Shown here: positions 11,184 through 22,440 of the stretch, piece by piece
How the letters are laid out: each line of letters starts with the position of its first letter
Position numbering within the stretch: position 1 is the first letter of the stretch
NCBI GenBank assembly: GCA_015680685.1
Contig: MNCI01029688.1
Coordinates: 1,014,773-1,078,772 of the forward strand
Direction: 5' to 3'
DNA length: 64,000 bases
Origin: Gnetum montanum
Taxonomy: Eukaryota; Streptophyta; Gnetopsida; Gnetales; Gnetaceae
Notes under the pieces: generated by a model
Told to the model about the DNA's origin: nothing
Database searches by the model: none
The model's input: only the letters and a program-made list of their open reading frames with translations
Made by a program: the position numbers and the translations under genes

Positions 11184-11328
11184 TAGTCACTGTAGTCGCT
11201 ATCGTGTGGGTTGTGGCCGTAGTCACCGCCGCTGCTGTTGCTGGAGTTGTTGCTGCTGCTGCTAGAGTCGCTGCTGTTGCTACTGTAGTCGTTGTCGTGT
11301 GGGTTGCGGCCGTAGTCGCTGCTGCTGC
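11184..11328 (-). repeat. Tandem 5' repeats of the LINE
   Basis: Two imperfect copies of a unit of about 100 bp: CTGTAGTCGCTATCGTGTGG at about 11189, and CTGTAGTCGTTGTCGTGTGG at about 11283. Each continues into GGCCGTAGTC and GCTGCTG runs. It ends exactly at the target duplication, so it is the 5' end of the element. Tandem 5' monomers serve as promoters in some LINEs; that role here is inferred. Confidence 0.7.
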
Positions 11329-11341
11329 TGTTGCCTAACTT
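11329..11341. other. Target site duplication of the LINE, right copy
   Basis: TGTTGCCTAACTT, identical to 6522-6534. Element A sequence resumes immediately to the right. Confidence 0.9.
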
Positions 11342-11429
11342 GGTTATAATGTTATAATGCAATAAAAAGGTTGAGATAGATAGGTAATGTTTTTGTAAAC
11401 TAAAATAAAAGTAAGTAAAAAGGTTTTTT

Positions 11430-11650
11430 TCTAGTTTAAGGTCATGGTGGGCCATAGGATTTGCTAGTTTTAGGTCATGGAAAGCCATATGATGTTTGCT
11501 AGCTTAAGTACTTAGCAAGCCCTACAATTTTCTAGTTTTAGGCTATGGTGGGCCATATGATTTTTGCTAGCTTAAGGCAATATTATACCCCATGTTCTTG
11601 CCAATTTTAGACCATGGCAAGCCCCATTTTTTCTAGCCATGGTAGAACCC
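11430..11650. repeat. Border repeats of the antisense insert, element A
   Basis: Three to four diverged copies of a unit like TAGTTTTAGGTCATGGTGGG plus CCATATGATTTTTGCTAG. The same theme (AGTTTAAGGCC followed by GGGCC) borders the antisense insert in B at 22441-22605 and 27955-28230, and in C at 50545-50990 and 57720-58110. Here it lies between the end of the protease frame (11883) and the antisense gene. The interval 11651-11882 has nothing else recognisable. Confidence 0.6.
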
Positions 11651-11882
11651 ACATTTTACAAAAGGAAATATATTTTTTTTCTATGTTATGTTTTAAAGTT
11701 TTTATGGGTTTTCTGGTTTGAAATTTTATATGAGTCTTTTGCATCTACCATGCTAAAAGAGAAAGAAAAGGTTTTCATAAATAGAAATGCAAAAAAAATT
11801 AAATGAAATAGCATAAATAGGGAACATGTAAGCTAGGCTAATGGGCTATAGGTGGATAAAGTAGAAGGATCAAGGGTGTACA

Positions 11883-12249
11883 TCACTTATGCAAATACTT
11901 CCTAATCTTTGAGAGATTAGGAAATGTATATGATCTATTTTGCACAAGCTTGTATTCATCATTCCATTCACTAATGATGTTAAAGAGGAGCTCTTCCCAT
12001 AACATGTTCCTTGGTCTATCATTGTTTATTTTGGCCTTCTCTACTCTATTGAGTTGCTTAACTTTGTGGTTGGTAGTTTTTTCCTAAAACTCCACTTCTA
12101 ACCCTGGCTCTATATCTACATTGTTAACTGCTAAGGGATCCACACCATCATCATGGATGATAATCTCACCTTCCTCATAAGGTAAGTAAATTTCTTGGTG
12201 AATGGATAAAGACATAGCTCATAACTAAGATAGCCATGGCCTTCCTAAG
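11883..12249 (-). pseudogene. Element A protease, distal part
   Basis: Read on minus from the E1 target site, it gives the GRPWL motif of the retropepsin fold, then IHQEIYLPYEEGEIIIHDDG, an acidic tail, and ends LSKIRKYLHK followed by TGA at 11885-11883. B and C end their protease frames the same way (MRKIKKLLNQ and NIKKSLHK). The proximal part is at 37224-37740; E1 inserted inside the LIL-GRPW motif. Confidence 0.75.
12245..12249. other. Target site duplication of E1, left copy
   Basis: CTAAG precedes the E1 LTR; CTAGG follows the right LTR at 37224-37228 (4 of 5 match, one transition). Removing E1 plus one copy restores the frame across the protease. Confidence 0.75.
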
Positions 12250-13023
12250 TGATGAGCCGCGATATCACATATGCAATATCGTAGCCCACCGCAATGTCTA
12301 TAAATAAGAGGTGGGTTTCCCTGTTCTAGGTACTTAGACTTAGACCCTTAGCCAAACTATAGTAGTTTTACCATTTCAGAGTTAGAATAATTTCCATGTG
12401 CCCGCAGTAGGAGTCTTAAAGTGAACAGATCTTTATTCAAGAAAATTGTACCTGAGCACACATTTGTGTATGGCAATAAAGATAAACTTTTTGATAAACC
12501 TTGCAGCATGTGGACTAAGCTAAATAGAAATTAATTATTTTTGAATATTAAAATGATTTCCTAGTTAATTAATCTCTCTTAACCCTTGACTCTCCTAGTT
12601 AAGTACACTCAGTATGACTACTTCGAGCATGTGTGCAATGCTTGGCAAATCAATAATGAATAGTGTTTGGTAATCCCAACAGTGTTGCACTGGTTCAAGG
12701 TGTGTGCGGCAAGTGGGAACGGATACTGATGTTAGGACAATTAGAACTTAGTAAATAGTTAATAAAAGTTACTCACTTAGTTCTCTTCACCTTCCCCTAT
12801 TAGCATAAGACATTAAAAAGATAAAAGACATAAAAATCATATACCTCAAGCTTACTTAACCATACAACTGTGACAATACAAGTAAGTTTGGGAAGACAAT
12901 TATTGATTAACCTTAAGTGTTCCATTAAGGTGTGTAAGCAATTAGTCCTTGGAGTTTGACTAGATCACACATGAGATGCTCATATTCATATGGTTGACTA
13001 TAGGGGTACCTCGCCACTCATCA
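12250..13023 (+). repeat. 5' LTR of E1
   Basis: 774 bp, TGATGAG...CTCATCA. It aligns along its length with 36393-37223 and 60433-61286. It contains clustered GATATC-like words at its start, a TATA box TCTATAAATAAGAGG at 12298-12312, and AATAAA at 12475-12480 as a likely polyadenylation signal. Confidence 0.88.
12298..12312 (+). promoter_or_regulatory. TATA box of the E1 5' LTR
   Basis: TCTATAAATAAGAGG is kept in all three LTRs of the family (12298, 36494, 60553). An AATAAA follows about 175 bases later in each (12475, 36672, 60731), so the R region probably starts about 30 bases after the TATA box. Confidence 0.75.
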
Positions 13024-13024
13024 T

Positions 13025-13042
13025 TGGTACCGTTGTCGGTGA
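13025..13042 (+). other. Primer binding site of E1
   Basis: TGGTACCGTTGTCGGTGA starts one base after the LTR end. It differs at a few positions from the TGGCGCCGTTGCCGGGGA type known from Athila and related elements. E2 has a similar site at 61288. Confidence 0.7.
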
Positions 13043-13199
13043 CTTAGTTGTTTGTGTGCTACGTAGAACATAGGAGATCATTCATATCGTTGGGATGCTA
13101 GAACAAACCCTTAGGGTTGATCAAAAGAAAAGTAAGACAATGGTAAATAGCACACCAAACAAGACAAAAATGTCTTCTTCTTTGCACAAAAGCACTTCA

Positions 13200-15098
13200 C
13201 CGCCTAGGACCAACACAACAGATAGTTGACGGCACAACACACATAACTAAGATCTGCTAGTACCTCAACAGTTCTGTGTGGTATATATTAATCATGATGA
13301 GTATGTACCTGACTTTACCTTTATTCTCCATCAAGATGAACAACTGTGTTGGAGAGACTTGGAGGGTAACATAGTGTTACCTCCAGATCGAGTAGTCCCC
13401 AACATGCTTCTTCATGCTCTTAAGTGAGTGGGCATGTTATAGTTATGCATGGAATACATTGCATGCAATTATGAAACAAGGGATTACCATCCCATAGAAG
13501 TGCAACATCAAAGGGACTTGCGATAGGAGAGATGCTATACATCATTGAAGGGCAAAGGACCCCATAACGCTCCACCCTTCTTAAGCGAAATTGAGGATGA
13601 TGAACCTATTTCAATAGGTTCTCCACAAAATGATGTTCCCCCTCCTAATGATGGTTAGGATGTGGTGTATCATAACCTCCACTCCATGATTCACAATCCT
13701 GGTTCTAATCCCCACGAACACTAAGTGTTCAAAGAGTGAACACAAATACATGATAAGGGAAACTAGTCTAATTGTAATCACGGTTGGGGCTGAGACCACA
13801 GAAGAGAAGGTAGGAAACATTGTCATGGTGATGGTTCTCCTTCTTCTTCACCCTCATCATCACATGCATCCTCTCCTTTAGTGTCAAGACACAATCATAA
13901 GGAACCTAACCATGAGGATAAAGGTGAACAGAGTGAGAAACATCGACGAGAGAGTCAAGAATAAGGACAAGGGCACTCTAGAGAATCACGACATGGAAGA
14001 AGGAAGAGTAGGGAACCATGTAGAAATCACAGACACTATGAACGAAATGACCATAAAGAACCCCTACTTGCAACCTGAAGCATGTTAGATATCATGGAGG
14101 CTATAAGAATTCCCACAAGGCACCAAAAGGATAGTAGGATCAAGAGGTTAGATATGAATAATATCCCACAATTTGAGGGGGTATACAACGCTGATCCTTA
14201 GAGCCACTTGCAAGAATTTCACGATGCATGTGCCTTTTAGAACATTGAGAACAAATGGAAAAAACTAAAGTTGTTCCCAAGGACACTAGTAAACAAAGCG
14301 GAAAGCTAGTACCTATCCTTAGAGCTGGAATCCATTCAAAGGTGGAGTACGATGATAGAACTATTTAATGATAAGTATAAAACATACTCCTGGGTGTCCA
14401 ACCTGTGAAAAAAAATCGAAGGATGGAAGCAAAAAAATCACAAACCCTTGGATGCTGTCATGGACCGTTATTATGCACTGTTACATCATTGCCCAAGCCA
14501 TGGTTACTTGTAGCATGATCAACTACGCCATCTTGTAGATGGACTTAGGCATGAAACTAGGAGAATCCTTGGAAAGTATGCCTAAGGGAGATTATCAAAG
14601 CTTAGGTCCCATTAGGTCCATAGATTATTGGAACAAGTAGCCAAGGAAGAAGAAGAGCTATCTAAGAGAGAAAGTGCAGAATAGTACAACCGTAATACTT
14701 CCCTTTGAAAAAGGGGAGTGAGATTCTGTGAGGAGGAGGAAGAGTCACCACTCAAAGAGATGGTGAATAGGAAAACCTTGCCACTCCAAAAATTAACAAC
14801 AGAAGTGTTAGCAAAGGTAGACGAGATGTGGGACTCCCTAGATAGTAGATTTGAAACCATTCTTAAAATCATAGAGAAGTCTAAGGAGCGAGGTAGTGAC
14901 TATGACAAAAAGAAAAAGAGGGACATGGACCATGCACATAACAAAGGTAAGGGTAAAATGGGCATCATTGAAGAGGTTGTGGATTATGATATGGATAATG
15001 ATGATGGATGTGAGATATGCCAATACAACCATCATAAGGGATGTTGCCCAGTAATCTCACATCTACAAGAGTCTGGGGTGTATGCACTCAACCCATGA
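13200..15098 (+). pseudogene. E1 gag
   Basis: A broken + frame. The N-terminal part (about 13220-13600) has EYVPDFTFILHQDEQL-like sequence. The core from about 14080 reads MLDIMEAIRIPTR, then RIKRLDMNNIPQFEG, then HLQEFHDACAF, a capsid-like segment shared almost word for word with E2 at 62335-62560. The open C-terminal part (14718-15098) is charged and ends with CEICQYNHHKGCCP, a degenerate zinc knuckle (CX2CX3HX4C). Gag packages element RNA. Many TAG codons stand where E2 has Gln or Trp. Confidence 0.75.
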
Positions 15099-15520
15099 CT
15101 TAACAAATGGCAAGCACCCCGATGGTTACCTTATCCCCAAGGTAACCCAAGGTAGTTCCAACAACCTTAACATATTATCCAAATGGAACTCTACCACAAC
15201 CTATTGAGTAACACTAGCAATGGAAATACCCACAGTCATGGGGGATTCCACCACCTAGGCAATAATACCCTTACTGGAAACTAGATCCATATGGCTACTA
15301 CGTGTAGTAGCCAATCTCTCCATGTGACTCTATTGGTCATGTGACACCATAACATCACTACCAAGCTTAGGAGTATTATAGGACTCCTTCTCTTGGGAGA
15401 GACAACCTACAGATATACCATCCTCTAAACCCATCTGCAACTCTCACACTGATAGCTCCATTACCACCCGCTCTAGCAATGCAAGGGGAACTCCCCACTC
15501 AACCGTAGCAATGCAATGCT
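15099..15520 (+). pseudogene. E1 linker between gag and protease (Pro/Gln/Tyr-rich)
   Basis: Low-complexity coding remnant on + with Gln, Pro, Tyr and His-rich phrases such as PRWLPYPQGNPR near 15117-15155, repeated in E2 at 63360-63400. It has many stops and no recognisable domain. It probably joined gag to protease in one polyprotein. Confidence 0.5.
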
Positions 15521-15975
15521 ATGAGAGCTGTAAACCGTCAACCCACTGTTGGTTCTGACAACTATACAAAGAGAAGACATTTCTTCAGAATCAAAAGTCC
15601 AACCAACCTCTCACAACCAAAAGCGGTTGAGCCTCTGAACGCTTCTCCATCAAATAAGGCTTTAGAGCTCCCTTCAAACCAAAAACAGAGCTCAACACAC
15701 ATGGTTATGTTAACACATGCCGTCACTAATTGGATTAAGAAGGGCCACCTTCCCAGGAAATTCTCTAATCCTCAAAGTCCTTTGATCTATCTCCAAGTTG
15801 CTGGGAATGAACCATGTAAAGCTCTTTTGGAGTCAAGTTCTAGAGTCAACTTAATATTACAAGAGATGTATAAAGCCTAGAACCTGCCTCCACTAAAGAA
15901 GAGTAATATTTGCTTACAGCTGGCTGACCAATCCATGACCATTCCCTTGGGACTAGTGGAGAACATAGTTACCAT
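15521..15975 (+). pseudogene. E1 protease, proximal part
   Basis: The open frame 15521-15880, then in frame past a TAG to 15975. It includes LTHAVTNWIKKG, YLQVAGNEPCKALLESSSRV and NLILQEMY, the retropepsin N-terminal half. The catalytic triad expected as D-S/T-G reads E-S-S (ALLESSS), so the enzyme would be dead even without the insertion. The frame is cut by element B after ENIVT; the other half resumes at 33883. Confidence 0.75.
15971..15975. other. Target site duplication of element B, left copy
   Basis: ACCAT next to the left LTR; ACCAC at 33883-33887 next to the right LTR (one transition). The host reading frame of the E1 protease is continuous when B and one copy are removed. Confidence 0.75.
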
Positions 15976-17521
15976 TGTATTGTCCGAAATCGTCGGTCTC
16001 CGACTGGAATGAAACAAAAACCTGGAGATCCCTGGACATGCACAGAAGACCCTACCTTCACTTGAGGGCAAGCTGGAATTTATGAAGGTAGAGTACCTTG
16101 AGTGGTCCGCGGATCAGGCAAGGATTTCCCCAAATGTACACCGATATACTGTACGCTGGGTTATACGTAAATGATGTAACTAATGTAAAACGGAGCGTAA
16201 ACGTATAGGAGCATAAACATACAAGAAAATAAGTAATAAGCATGCAATAATTACCAAAAAACTGTAACAAATATTAGCAAAATAGATGTGATAATATTAT
16301 TGTGAGATTGGAAGTTACAATGCACCAGTCTAACGCAGTTGTGAATCTTACACAAGGCAGATGAAGAGCCCTGGTGGATGCACAGGGATGATTGTGTACT
16401 GGTTTAACTGCAGGCACAGCGTAAAGGCTGTATGCTTAGCGTGCAGGGTTAAGGTCCAACGTACAGGGTTTCTACTTTGCTCTCTCTAGTTTCTCAGCAT
16501 CTCTAGTTCTCTTTATTTTATCTCTGGTTTGCTTAAAATTGCCAACCCTGATCTAATGAAAAATTAGGGTTTTTATACAAATTTAGATGTTAGACTCGAG
16601 TCTGAGAGGGGATGATTGGCTATGGAGTGTTGGGCTCTTGGGTTAGGTGACATGTTGCACATTGACTAAGTATGAAAGAATAAAATTTTACAAGTGTACA
16701 GTGTGCTACACGCTAGCGTATACTGTTGTACGTCAGCGTATGCACGCTGGACGTATGACCTCAGCATACAGACTTGATCAAAACAAAAGAAGTTGTTTGT
16801 CCTTCAGATTTGAATGAGAATGCTGCTTATGAATGTTAAGCTTGGTTGACCTTGATTTGACACGGTTCTGGAGAGCTTTGATTGGTATACGTTGTGCTAC
16901 GCACTATTTTTGCACTTTGTACATGTTGGGCATATACGCTGGGCGTACATGCTGTGAATGTATGCTGGGTGTATATGCTGGTCGTACAAGATGTATACGC
17001 TGGGATTGTAGGATGTACATGCTTAGCACATGAACTCCAGAATGCATGATGTCAACACCTGATGATTACCCTCTTCGAGTGAGTTGATGCTTTGTATAAA
17101 CTCTTTCTCTGAAGTGCTATTTCCGTGCCATCTTTGGGGGCTGCATGGCGAGTGTATACGTCAGTCATACATGTTGAGTGTACATGTGAGGTGTGTATGC
17201 TGGGCGTATATGCTGGGTGTGTACGTTGGGTGTATACGCTGTGAATGTATGTTGGGCGTATACGCTGTGAATGTATGCTAGGCATATACGCTGTGAATGC
17301 ATACTCAGTGAGGACTAAGTATCTTGATCTCCAAGGTTGCCATGTTTGATACTAGATGTCGCCATGGTCATCTGCGGGTCCCAAGGAATTACTTCTTGTT
17401 GAGTTTGACTCTGCTTGAAGCTGTTTGTGGGGCCCTCAAGTTTTAATCATGCTAGGGAGAATCATGAGTTAGCTCGATTCTTGTTGGAGAAGTACTAATC
17501 TCAAAATTTTGTGGTGTTTCA
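15976..17521 (-). repeat. 3' LTR of element B
   Basis: 1546 bp, aligned end to end with 32334-33882 (1549 bp). On + it runs from TGTATTGTCC to GTGGTGTTTCA, so on minus it starts TGAAACACC. It has a TATA-like TATAAAA (minus) at 16577-16571. From about 16900 to 17290 it holds repeats of GTATACGCTGGGCGTA alternating with GCTGTGAATG. Confidence 0.88.
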
Positions 17522-17535
17522 TTGGCCCCTCTTTG
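17522..17535 (-). other. Polypurine tract of element B
   Basis: On minus the bases read ACAAAGAGGGGCCAA directly before the 3' LTR start TGAAACACC. This purine-rich tract primes plus-strand DNA in LTR elements. Confidence 0.65.
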
Positions 17536-18580
17536 TTGATGCTTGGAGGAATCGACCCAAGAAGCGTCGACAAAGAAGTGCAAAACACCATAAGCAACCT
17601 GATAGAGTCACTATCCTATGCCACCTAGCTAGATGTCATTGTACCATGTTTGATAGTACATAGGGTTGGGGAAATGAAATTTGTATTTGATAGGGAAATG
17701 GGAACTGTAGGGATTGGTAACCAATCAAGGGCTTGTACGTAGTGAGAGGATGTCTGGGTATGTGTGCGAGTTATGCTTATCTCCATAAATAGCTATTGTC
17801 TAGCCATTTTTGGTGGATTTGGGATCAAAACATGATGTGTACGTCCTTTGGCGATACAAGACTCTTGCTTGGTGTTTAAGAGAACTTGTTGGCATAGCCA
17901 AAGCCATGTGATGATGTGTTACATTCTTTGGAGGAACAGGGCCCTTGTTTAGTGTTTAGGGGGAACCTGTTGGTAGAGAGCCAAAGCCATGCAATGGGAT
18001 GTTACTTGATTGTTTTAGACATGAGCGTTTGCTTTCAAGGCAACTTTCGTCCCATCAAGGGTTTATGGAACATTTTTTTGTCCATCTTATGCACATGCTC
18101 GAATGCCATGTTGTGGGTTGCAACCGCTTAAGGGTGGCACGGTATGCAATAGTATGTTTTGGGCTATACTGGGTGTGTTCGGGATGTAGCCAAGTAGGAG
18201 ATGTTGAGGGATAGGTGGGACATGTAATGAGAGATGTACTAGTGAATGTCTTGATTAGTCTTATCACGTGTGTTGTGGACAACATCTCACCTTGCTGCTT
18301 ATGATGAAGTGCATTCTTGTACGAATACCTCTGAGTGTCATCCTGCAAACACAATGCCAAGAAGACAAGAAAACCATGAGTGAGTAAGCAAGCTTAGACT
18401 TAAACAGCTACTGATGAAACAAAGGCACCAGATGAAATTTCAAGTACTGTATATGAATAGCAACAATGTTGTTAGGATCGGCTGATGGCGAGCGATGCAG
18501 CGGCTCTGATGAAGTTGGGATGAAGTCGCAGATCGAGGAACCACAGATGATGTTTCCAATTTATAGTCGTAGCTAACTAT
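17536..18580 (-). other. 3' untranslated region of element B
   Basis: No coding similarity on either strand. It contains an imperfect tandem duplication of about 85 bp at about 17830-17998 (both copies share GCCAAAGCCATG and CTTGTT...AGTGTTTA/GGTGTTTA phrases). The open frames here (for example 17916-18131 and 18055-18360) have no recognisable similarity. Confidence 0.5.
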
Positions 18581-18589
18581 CATGGGTTA

Positions 18590-18900
18590 GTTTTATGTCA
18601 TGACCTGTTAGACATTTCCCGTTTAGCATCGTGGTGGATGATACATTACCAGTTTCTAATCTTGGCAAACCGTGAAGAGGCAAACTAGTTTATAATCTTA
18701 GCGAAATCTGGCAAATGTGACTGTGGCAGTTTACTGTCGTTCTAGATGGGTACTAGTTTATTGTCATTGCGGACACTCTATGGTATCAGTTTACCGTGAT
18801 GATTCCAGGATGACCTGTGATATCAATTTACCATCGTGATGCCAGGACGAGTTGTGGTATCAGTTTACCATCGTGATGCTAGGATGAGTGCATACCTGAG
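18590..18900. repeat. AGTTTA-type repeats after integrase in element B
   Basis: Several diverged copies of a unit such as ATCAGTTTACCATCGTGATG followed by CCAGGATGA, spaced about 45 bases apart, just beyond the integrase C-terminus. They resemble in theme the AGTTTAAGGCC border repeats of the antisense insert, so the element carries this repeat class at three places. Confidence 0.55.
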
Positions 18901-18914
18901 TCCATGCTCAAACG

Positions 18915-20050
18915 TGGAACGGTTTTAAGAATAAGTGATTGGTCAGATTTGCAAGGTCATTCCCTTCCATGTCAGCTAATTTGAATGCTTTGTTGTCATA
19001 TGCTTTGGTTACCAAGTAGGGCACTTCCCAGTTGGCTGAGAATTTATCTGGGTGTTCTTGAATGGCTTTGAGCACAAGGTTGCCTTCCTTGATAGGGTGC
19101 TTATGAACATCGTATTGATGGCATTGTCATTGTCATTTTTGATACCATTCAATCTGATCGAGGGCACATATACGTTTCTCCTCCACCAAGTCCAAGTCAA
19201 CAATGCATAGATCATTGTTTTGCCCTTCGTTGAGGAGTCTGGAGAAAGTGATCCTTAAAGATGGTACCTGTAATTCCAAGGGTAAGATAGCTTCTGAACC
19301 ATAAACAAGACTATATGGTGTTTTACCTATGGAAGTCCGATGCGTAGTACGATAAGCCCACAGTGCGTATACTAGCTGCTTGTGCCATCCTTTCTTGCTT
19401 TGGGTAAGCATATTTTTAAGTACTGTAATGATGGTTTTATTTGTAGCCTCTGCTTGCCCATTGCTCTGAGGGTAGTAAGGGGATGAAAATGAGTTTTTGA
19501 TCCCTAAGGTTTCAAAGAAAGTTTTGGTTTCGGCATTGCTGAATTGTGGCCTGTTATCAGTGATGATGGTCATGGGGATGGCAAAACGGGTCACAATGTT
19601 TTCAAGAATGAAGTTGCATACATGTTTAGATGTGGTTTTTCTAAGGGGAACAGCTTCTACCCACTTCATGAAATACTCTGTCGCGGTTATGATGAAGCTA
19701 TGCCCTACAGAAGATGAGGGTGTTATTGGTCCGATAAGGTCCAACCCCCACTTTTGAAAGGGCCATGTGATTTGCCCTGTATGCAACTCAGTTGATGGGA
19801 CATGAATCAGATTACTATGTTTTTGATAGATACTACATGTTTTAGCCTTGGATAGATAATCATACTCCATGTGTGGCCAATAATAGCCTAAGCGTCTTAT
19901 TTTCATTGCCATTGCTTTAGGTGCTATGTGTCCTCCACATAGTCCATCATGTACTTACTCAACGATGGTTTGGGCATCAACGCTACCAATGCATGTTAGC
20001 AGTATGCCTTCGTAAGATCGACGATACAATGTGTCCCCTACCAGTGCATA
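18915..20050 (-). pseudogene. Element B integrase
   Basis: Joins element cDNA to host DNA. The N-terminal zinc finger is visible as VHDGLCGGH, then CSIYQKH, where the second Cys of CX2C is Tyr. The catalytic core follows with WGLDLIGP (first Asp), ITDNRPQF (second Asp; Arg replaces the usual Gly) and NGQAEATNK (Glu). The C-terminal GPY/F-like module (FSANWEVPYLVTKAYD) runs to about 18915. The main open stretch is 19912-19133. Two TGA codons follow at about 19133-19120 where Arg codons are expected, and one TAA precedes the zinc finger. Confidence 0.88.
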
Positions 20051-20269
20051 TTGCCAAGAATGCTTTCATACCATGTCTTTTTGTGCATTCGTTAGATGCT
20101 GCAATGTTTCACCATGTAGAAGGTACTTTTTTATGTTGTCATACCATTCTATCATGTGTGTTGTACTAACGGATGCAATTGGTAATGTATCGAGAGTATT
20201 GGTTATGGTTTTAGCACAACTGATTATGGAGCTTGGCAACATATGGAACATGTCAGGCGATATGTTTAG

Positions 20270-21101
20270 CGCTAACATGGCTAGTGTGTCTGCGATGGTA
20301 TTATCCTTTCTGGAGACATGTTGCATGTCCATGTTTTCGAATTGCTTCATTAAGTGTTTGGCTAAGTCACAGTGTGGTTGTAAATGTTGCGCTTTGCATG
20401 ATGTCTAAAGCTAGTGCTGCCATAAGACCTCTAAGGATACCTTCATACTCTGCTACGTTGTTGGTACAGTGAAAGTCGAAACAATAAGCAAAGGGTCAAA
20501 TCTCCATGGAGGGATAGGTGATGACGGCAGCAACACTTCCCCCTTGAGAGGTGGATGCTCCATCAAAGTTCAAAATGGCGTCATAGTCATTGAGTACTAT
20601 GTCTATTGCACTCACATTTTCATCAGGGAACTCTGGCTCTATCATTGCTTGATCATGCGTTGGTGATGTAGTCATTTGATTTGCTATGGCTTGACCATTA
20701 ACTGATGATTGGGCTATGTAGTATAGGTCAAACTCAGCTATCATGGCTTTCCAATGGGCTATTCTACTTGACTTGTAAATGCTTCCTGTGATGGCTTTGA
20801 CCACATTATCCTTGCAGATTATGTTAACTTGGGTATGGAAGAGGTAATGTCACCATTTATTTAAGGAAAAGGTAAGAGCTAGACATGACCTCTCCACCTC
20901 ATTATACTTCTTCTCATGGGCTACTAATGCATGGCTTAAGTAGTAGATAGGGACTTCAGTTCCATCATCTTATTTCTGGCAAAGCATGGACGCAATTGAT
21001 GAGTCTGAAGTGGCAAGGTAGATGTAAAATGTTTTATCATTTTTGGGTGGATAAACTGTGGGTAGTTGAACGAGTGCTATTTTAATATTGTCAAATGCTT
21101 C
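20270..21101 (-). pseudogene. Element B RNase H pair (gypsy-type plus archaeal-type)
   Basis: The first domain follows RT: YYLSHALVAHEKKYNEVE and FSLNKW, the gypsy RNase H, broken by stops. The open stretch 20804-20496 then covers its end and a linker and enters the second domain with ILNFDGASTSQGG, followed by CTNNVAEYEG (about 20455) and, after a frameshift, HVSRKDNTIADTLAMLA (about 20320-20270). A second, archaeal-type RNase H after the first is diagnostic of the Tat lineage. Both remove RNA from RNA-DNA hybrids during replication. Confidence 0.85.
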
Positions 21102-22434
21102 CTAGCACTGTGAAGTCCATTCAAAATGGACGTTCTTGTGTAGCAAGTGGTTCATAGGTTTCAACTTGTCCATTAGTTTTTCTATGAAACGCCTGATGAA
21201 CTGTAATCTACCTTGTAGACCTCGGAGTTCAGTAAGGTTGCTAGGTGGTTTTAAGTTTTTTATGGCCTTAACTTTATCGGGGTCTACTCGTATCCCTACT
21301 TCCGAGGCTATGAATCCAAGCATTTTTCCTATTTTGACTCCGAAGACACATTTCTTTGGGTTAAGTCTCAGCTCATATTTTAAACAACGCTTTAGTACCA
21401 AGTCAAGATCTTGTACATGTTGTTCTGATGTCTTTGATTTAACCATGATATCATCCACATAGTCATTGAGTGAGTGTAGCATGTAATCTCTAAAAATAAA
21501 TGTCATTGCCCTTTGGTATGTGGCCCCAGCGTTCTTGACACTGAAGGGCATCATTATATAACAAAAGGTACCCCATGGTGTCATAAAGGTTCTCTGGAGC
21601 TGATGCTTTGGATTAATGCATATCTAGTTATATCCTGAGAAGCCATCCATAAAAGATAACAAGGGGTGCCCAGTGGTTGAGTCAAAAAGTTGATTGATGT
21701 TGGGTAGGGGGAAATCATCTTTTATAGTCGCAACATTGAGGTCCCGGAAGTCAATGCATAGGCGAATGCTTCCATTCTTCTTCGGGACAATGACCATGTT
21801 GGATACCCAGTCAGTGTAATCAACAACCTGAGTGAAACCTTCTTGATAGAGTTTGGTGATCTCATTGCGAACTGCTAACACTACCTCAGGCTTAACTTTT
21901 CATGCTTTTTGTTTCACTGGCCTTAACTTTGGATCGAGTATAATATTATGCTAGATGATTCGAGGATCTAATTTGGGTATCTTCGTGTAAGACCAAGCGA
22001 ATGCTTTTATGTTGTCTCGAAGCACATCTTCTATGCCTTTGGCCAGTTGAGGTTGCAATAGTATACTCAATTTTAATATCTTGATTTCACCATCAGGCAT
22101 AGCGATGGGGGTTTCAGTTAACAGGTCTTCAGTGATTCTTTCAGCTTCTATGTCGAGGGACTTTGTCATGCCTTTGTAGCTGTCTAGTGTTTTTTGTGTT
22201 GAGGCTATGACTGCATTGTCCGTTGATAGACTTAAGTTGATGGAATTTATGTCGATTTCTCTCGTGATCTTTCCATGTGGTCCATCGATGGTCAATGGTG
22301 TGGATAAATGTCGATAATCCATCGGGCTTGCTCCTACCAATAAATAGAGGACAGAATGAGCTAGCAGGTGTTGTTACATGTTCCTTGGCAACGTAAATCA
22401 TGTGTACATGTACGATGGTGGTATATCGTCGCAC
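21102..22434 (-). pseudogene. Element B reverse transcriptase
   Basis: The linker frame 22340-21951 ends FAWSYTKIPKLDPRII, the segment that precedes RT in Tat pol. RT follows with WVSNMVIVPKKNGSIRLCID, FRDLN, FPLPNINQL, then MPFSVKNAGATYQRAM and the catalytic YVDDIMVKS. It ends near PMNHLLHKNVHFEW. Open stretches are 21881-21624 and 21584-21102, in the same frame and separated by a TAG that replaces an expected Gln codon. The protease is 5.8 kb upstream on the same strand, an unusual separation discussed under the insert. Confidence 0.9.
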
Positions 22435-22440
22435 CAGGAC

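Larger units (their letters stand above)
6535..11328 (-). mobile_element. GC-rich L1-type LINE, reverse-transcriptase deleted
   Basis: A sharply GC-rich block about 4.8 kb long in AT-rich surroundings, flanked by a perfect 13-bp duplication. Minus-strand order: tandem 5' repeats (11328 to about 11184), ORF1 with a DUF4283-like domain and CCHC knuckle, ORF2 endonuclease from 9747, a pre-RT linker, a zinc-binding zf-RVT module, an extra open frame, and a poly(A) tail (T-run at 6533-6540). The expected RT core of about 2 kb, with its YADD-type motif, is absent. Frames carry stops and shifts, and a 55-N gap lies at 10104-10158. It inserted into the insert region of element A. Confidence 0.88.

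Noticed and set aside
11030-11338. Ala/Val-rich + frame and Thr/Ser/Asn-rich minus frames in the LINE 5' end
   Set aside because: They come from GTAGTC and GCTGCTG repeat composition in the 5' untranslated monomers.
16833-17285. Short Cys-rich frames repeating RCECMLGVYAG in the B LTR (also 33201-33738)
   Set aside because: Translations of the GTATACGCTGGGCGTA/GTGAATG LTR repeats; not conserved as protein.
17916-18360. Small frames on both strands after integrase of B
   Set aside because: They lie in the 3' untranslated region over a short duplication; no similarity to envelope-like proteins.
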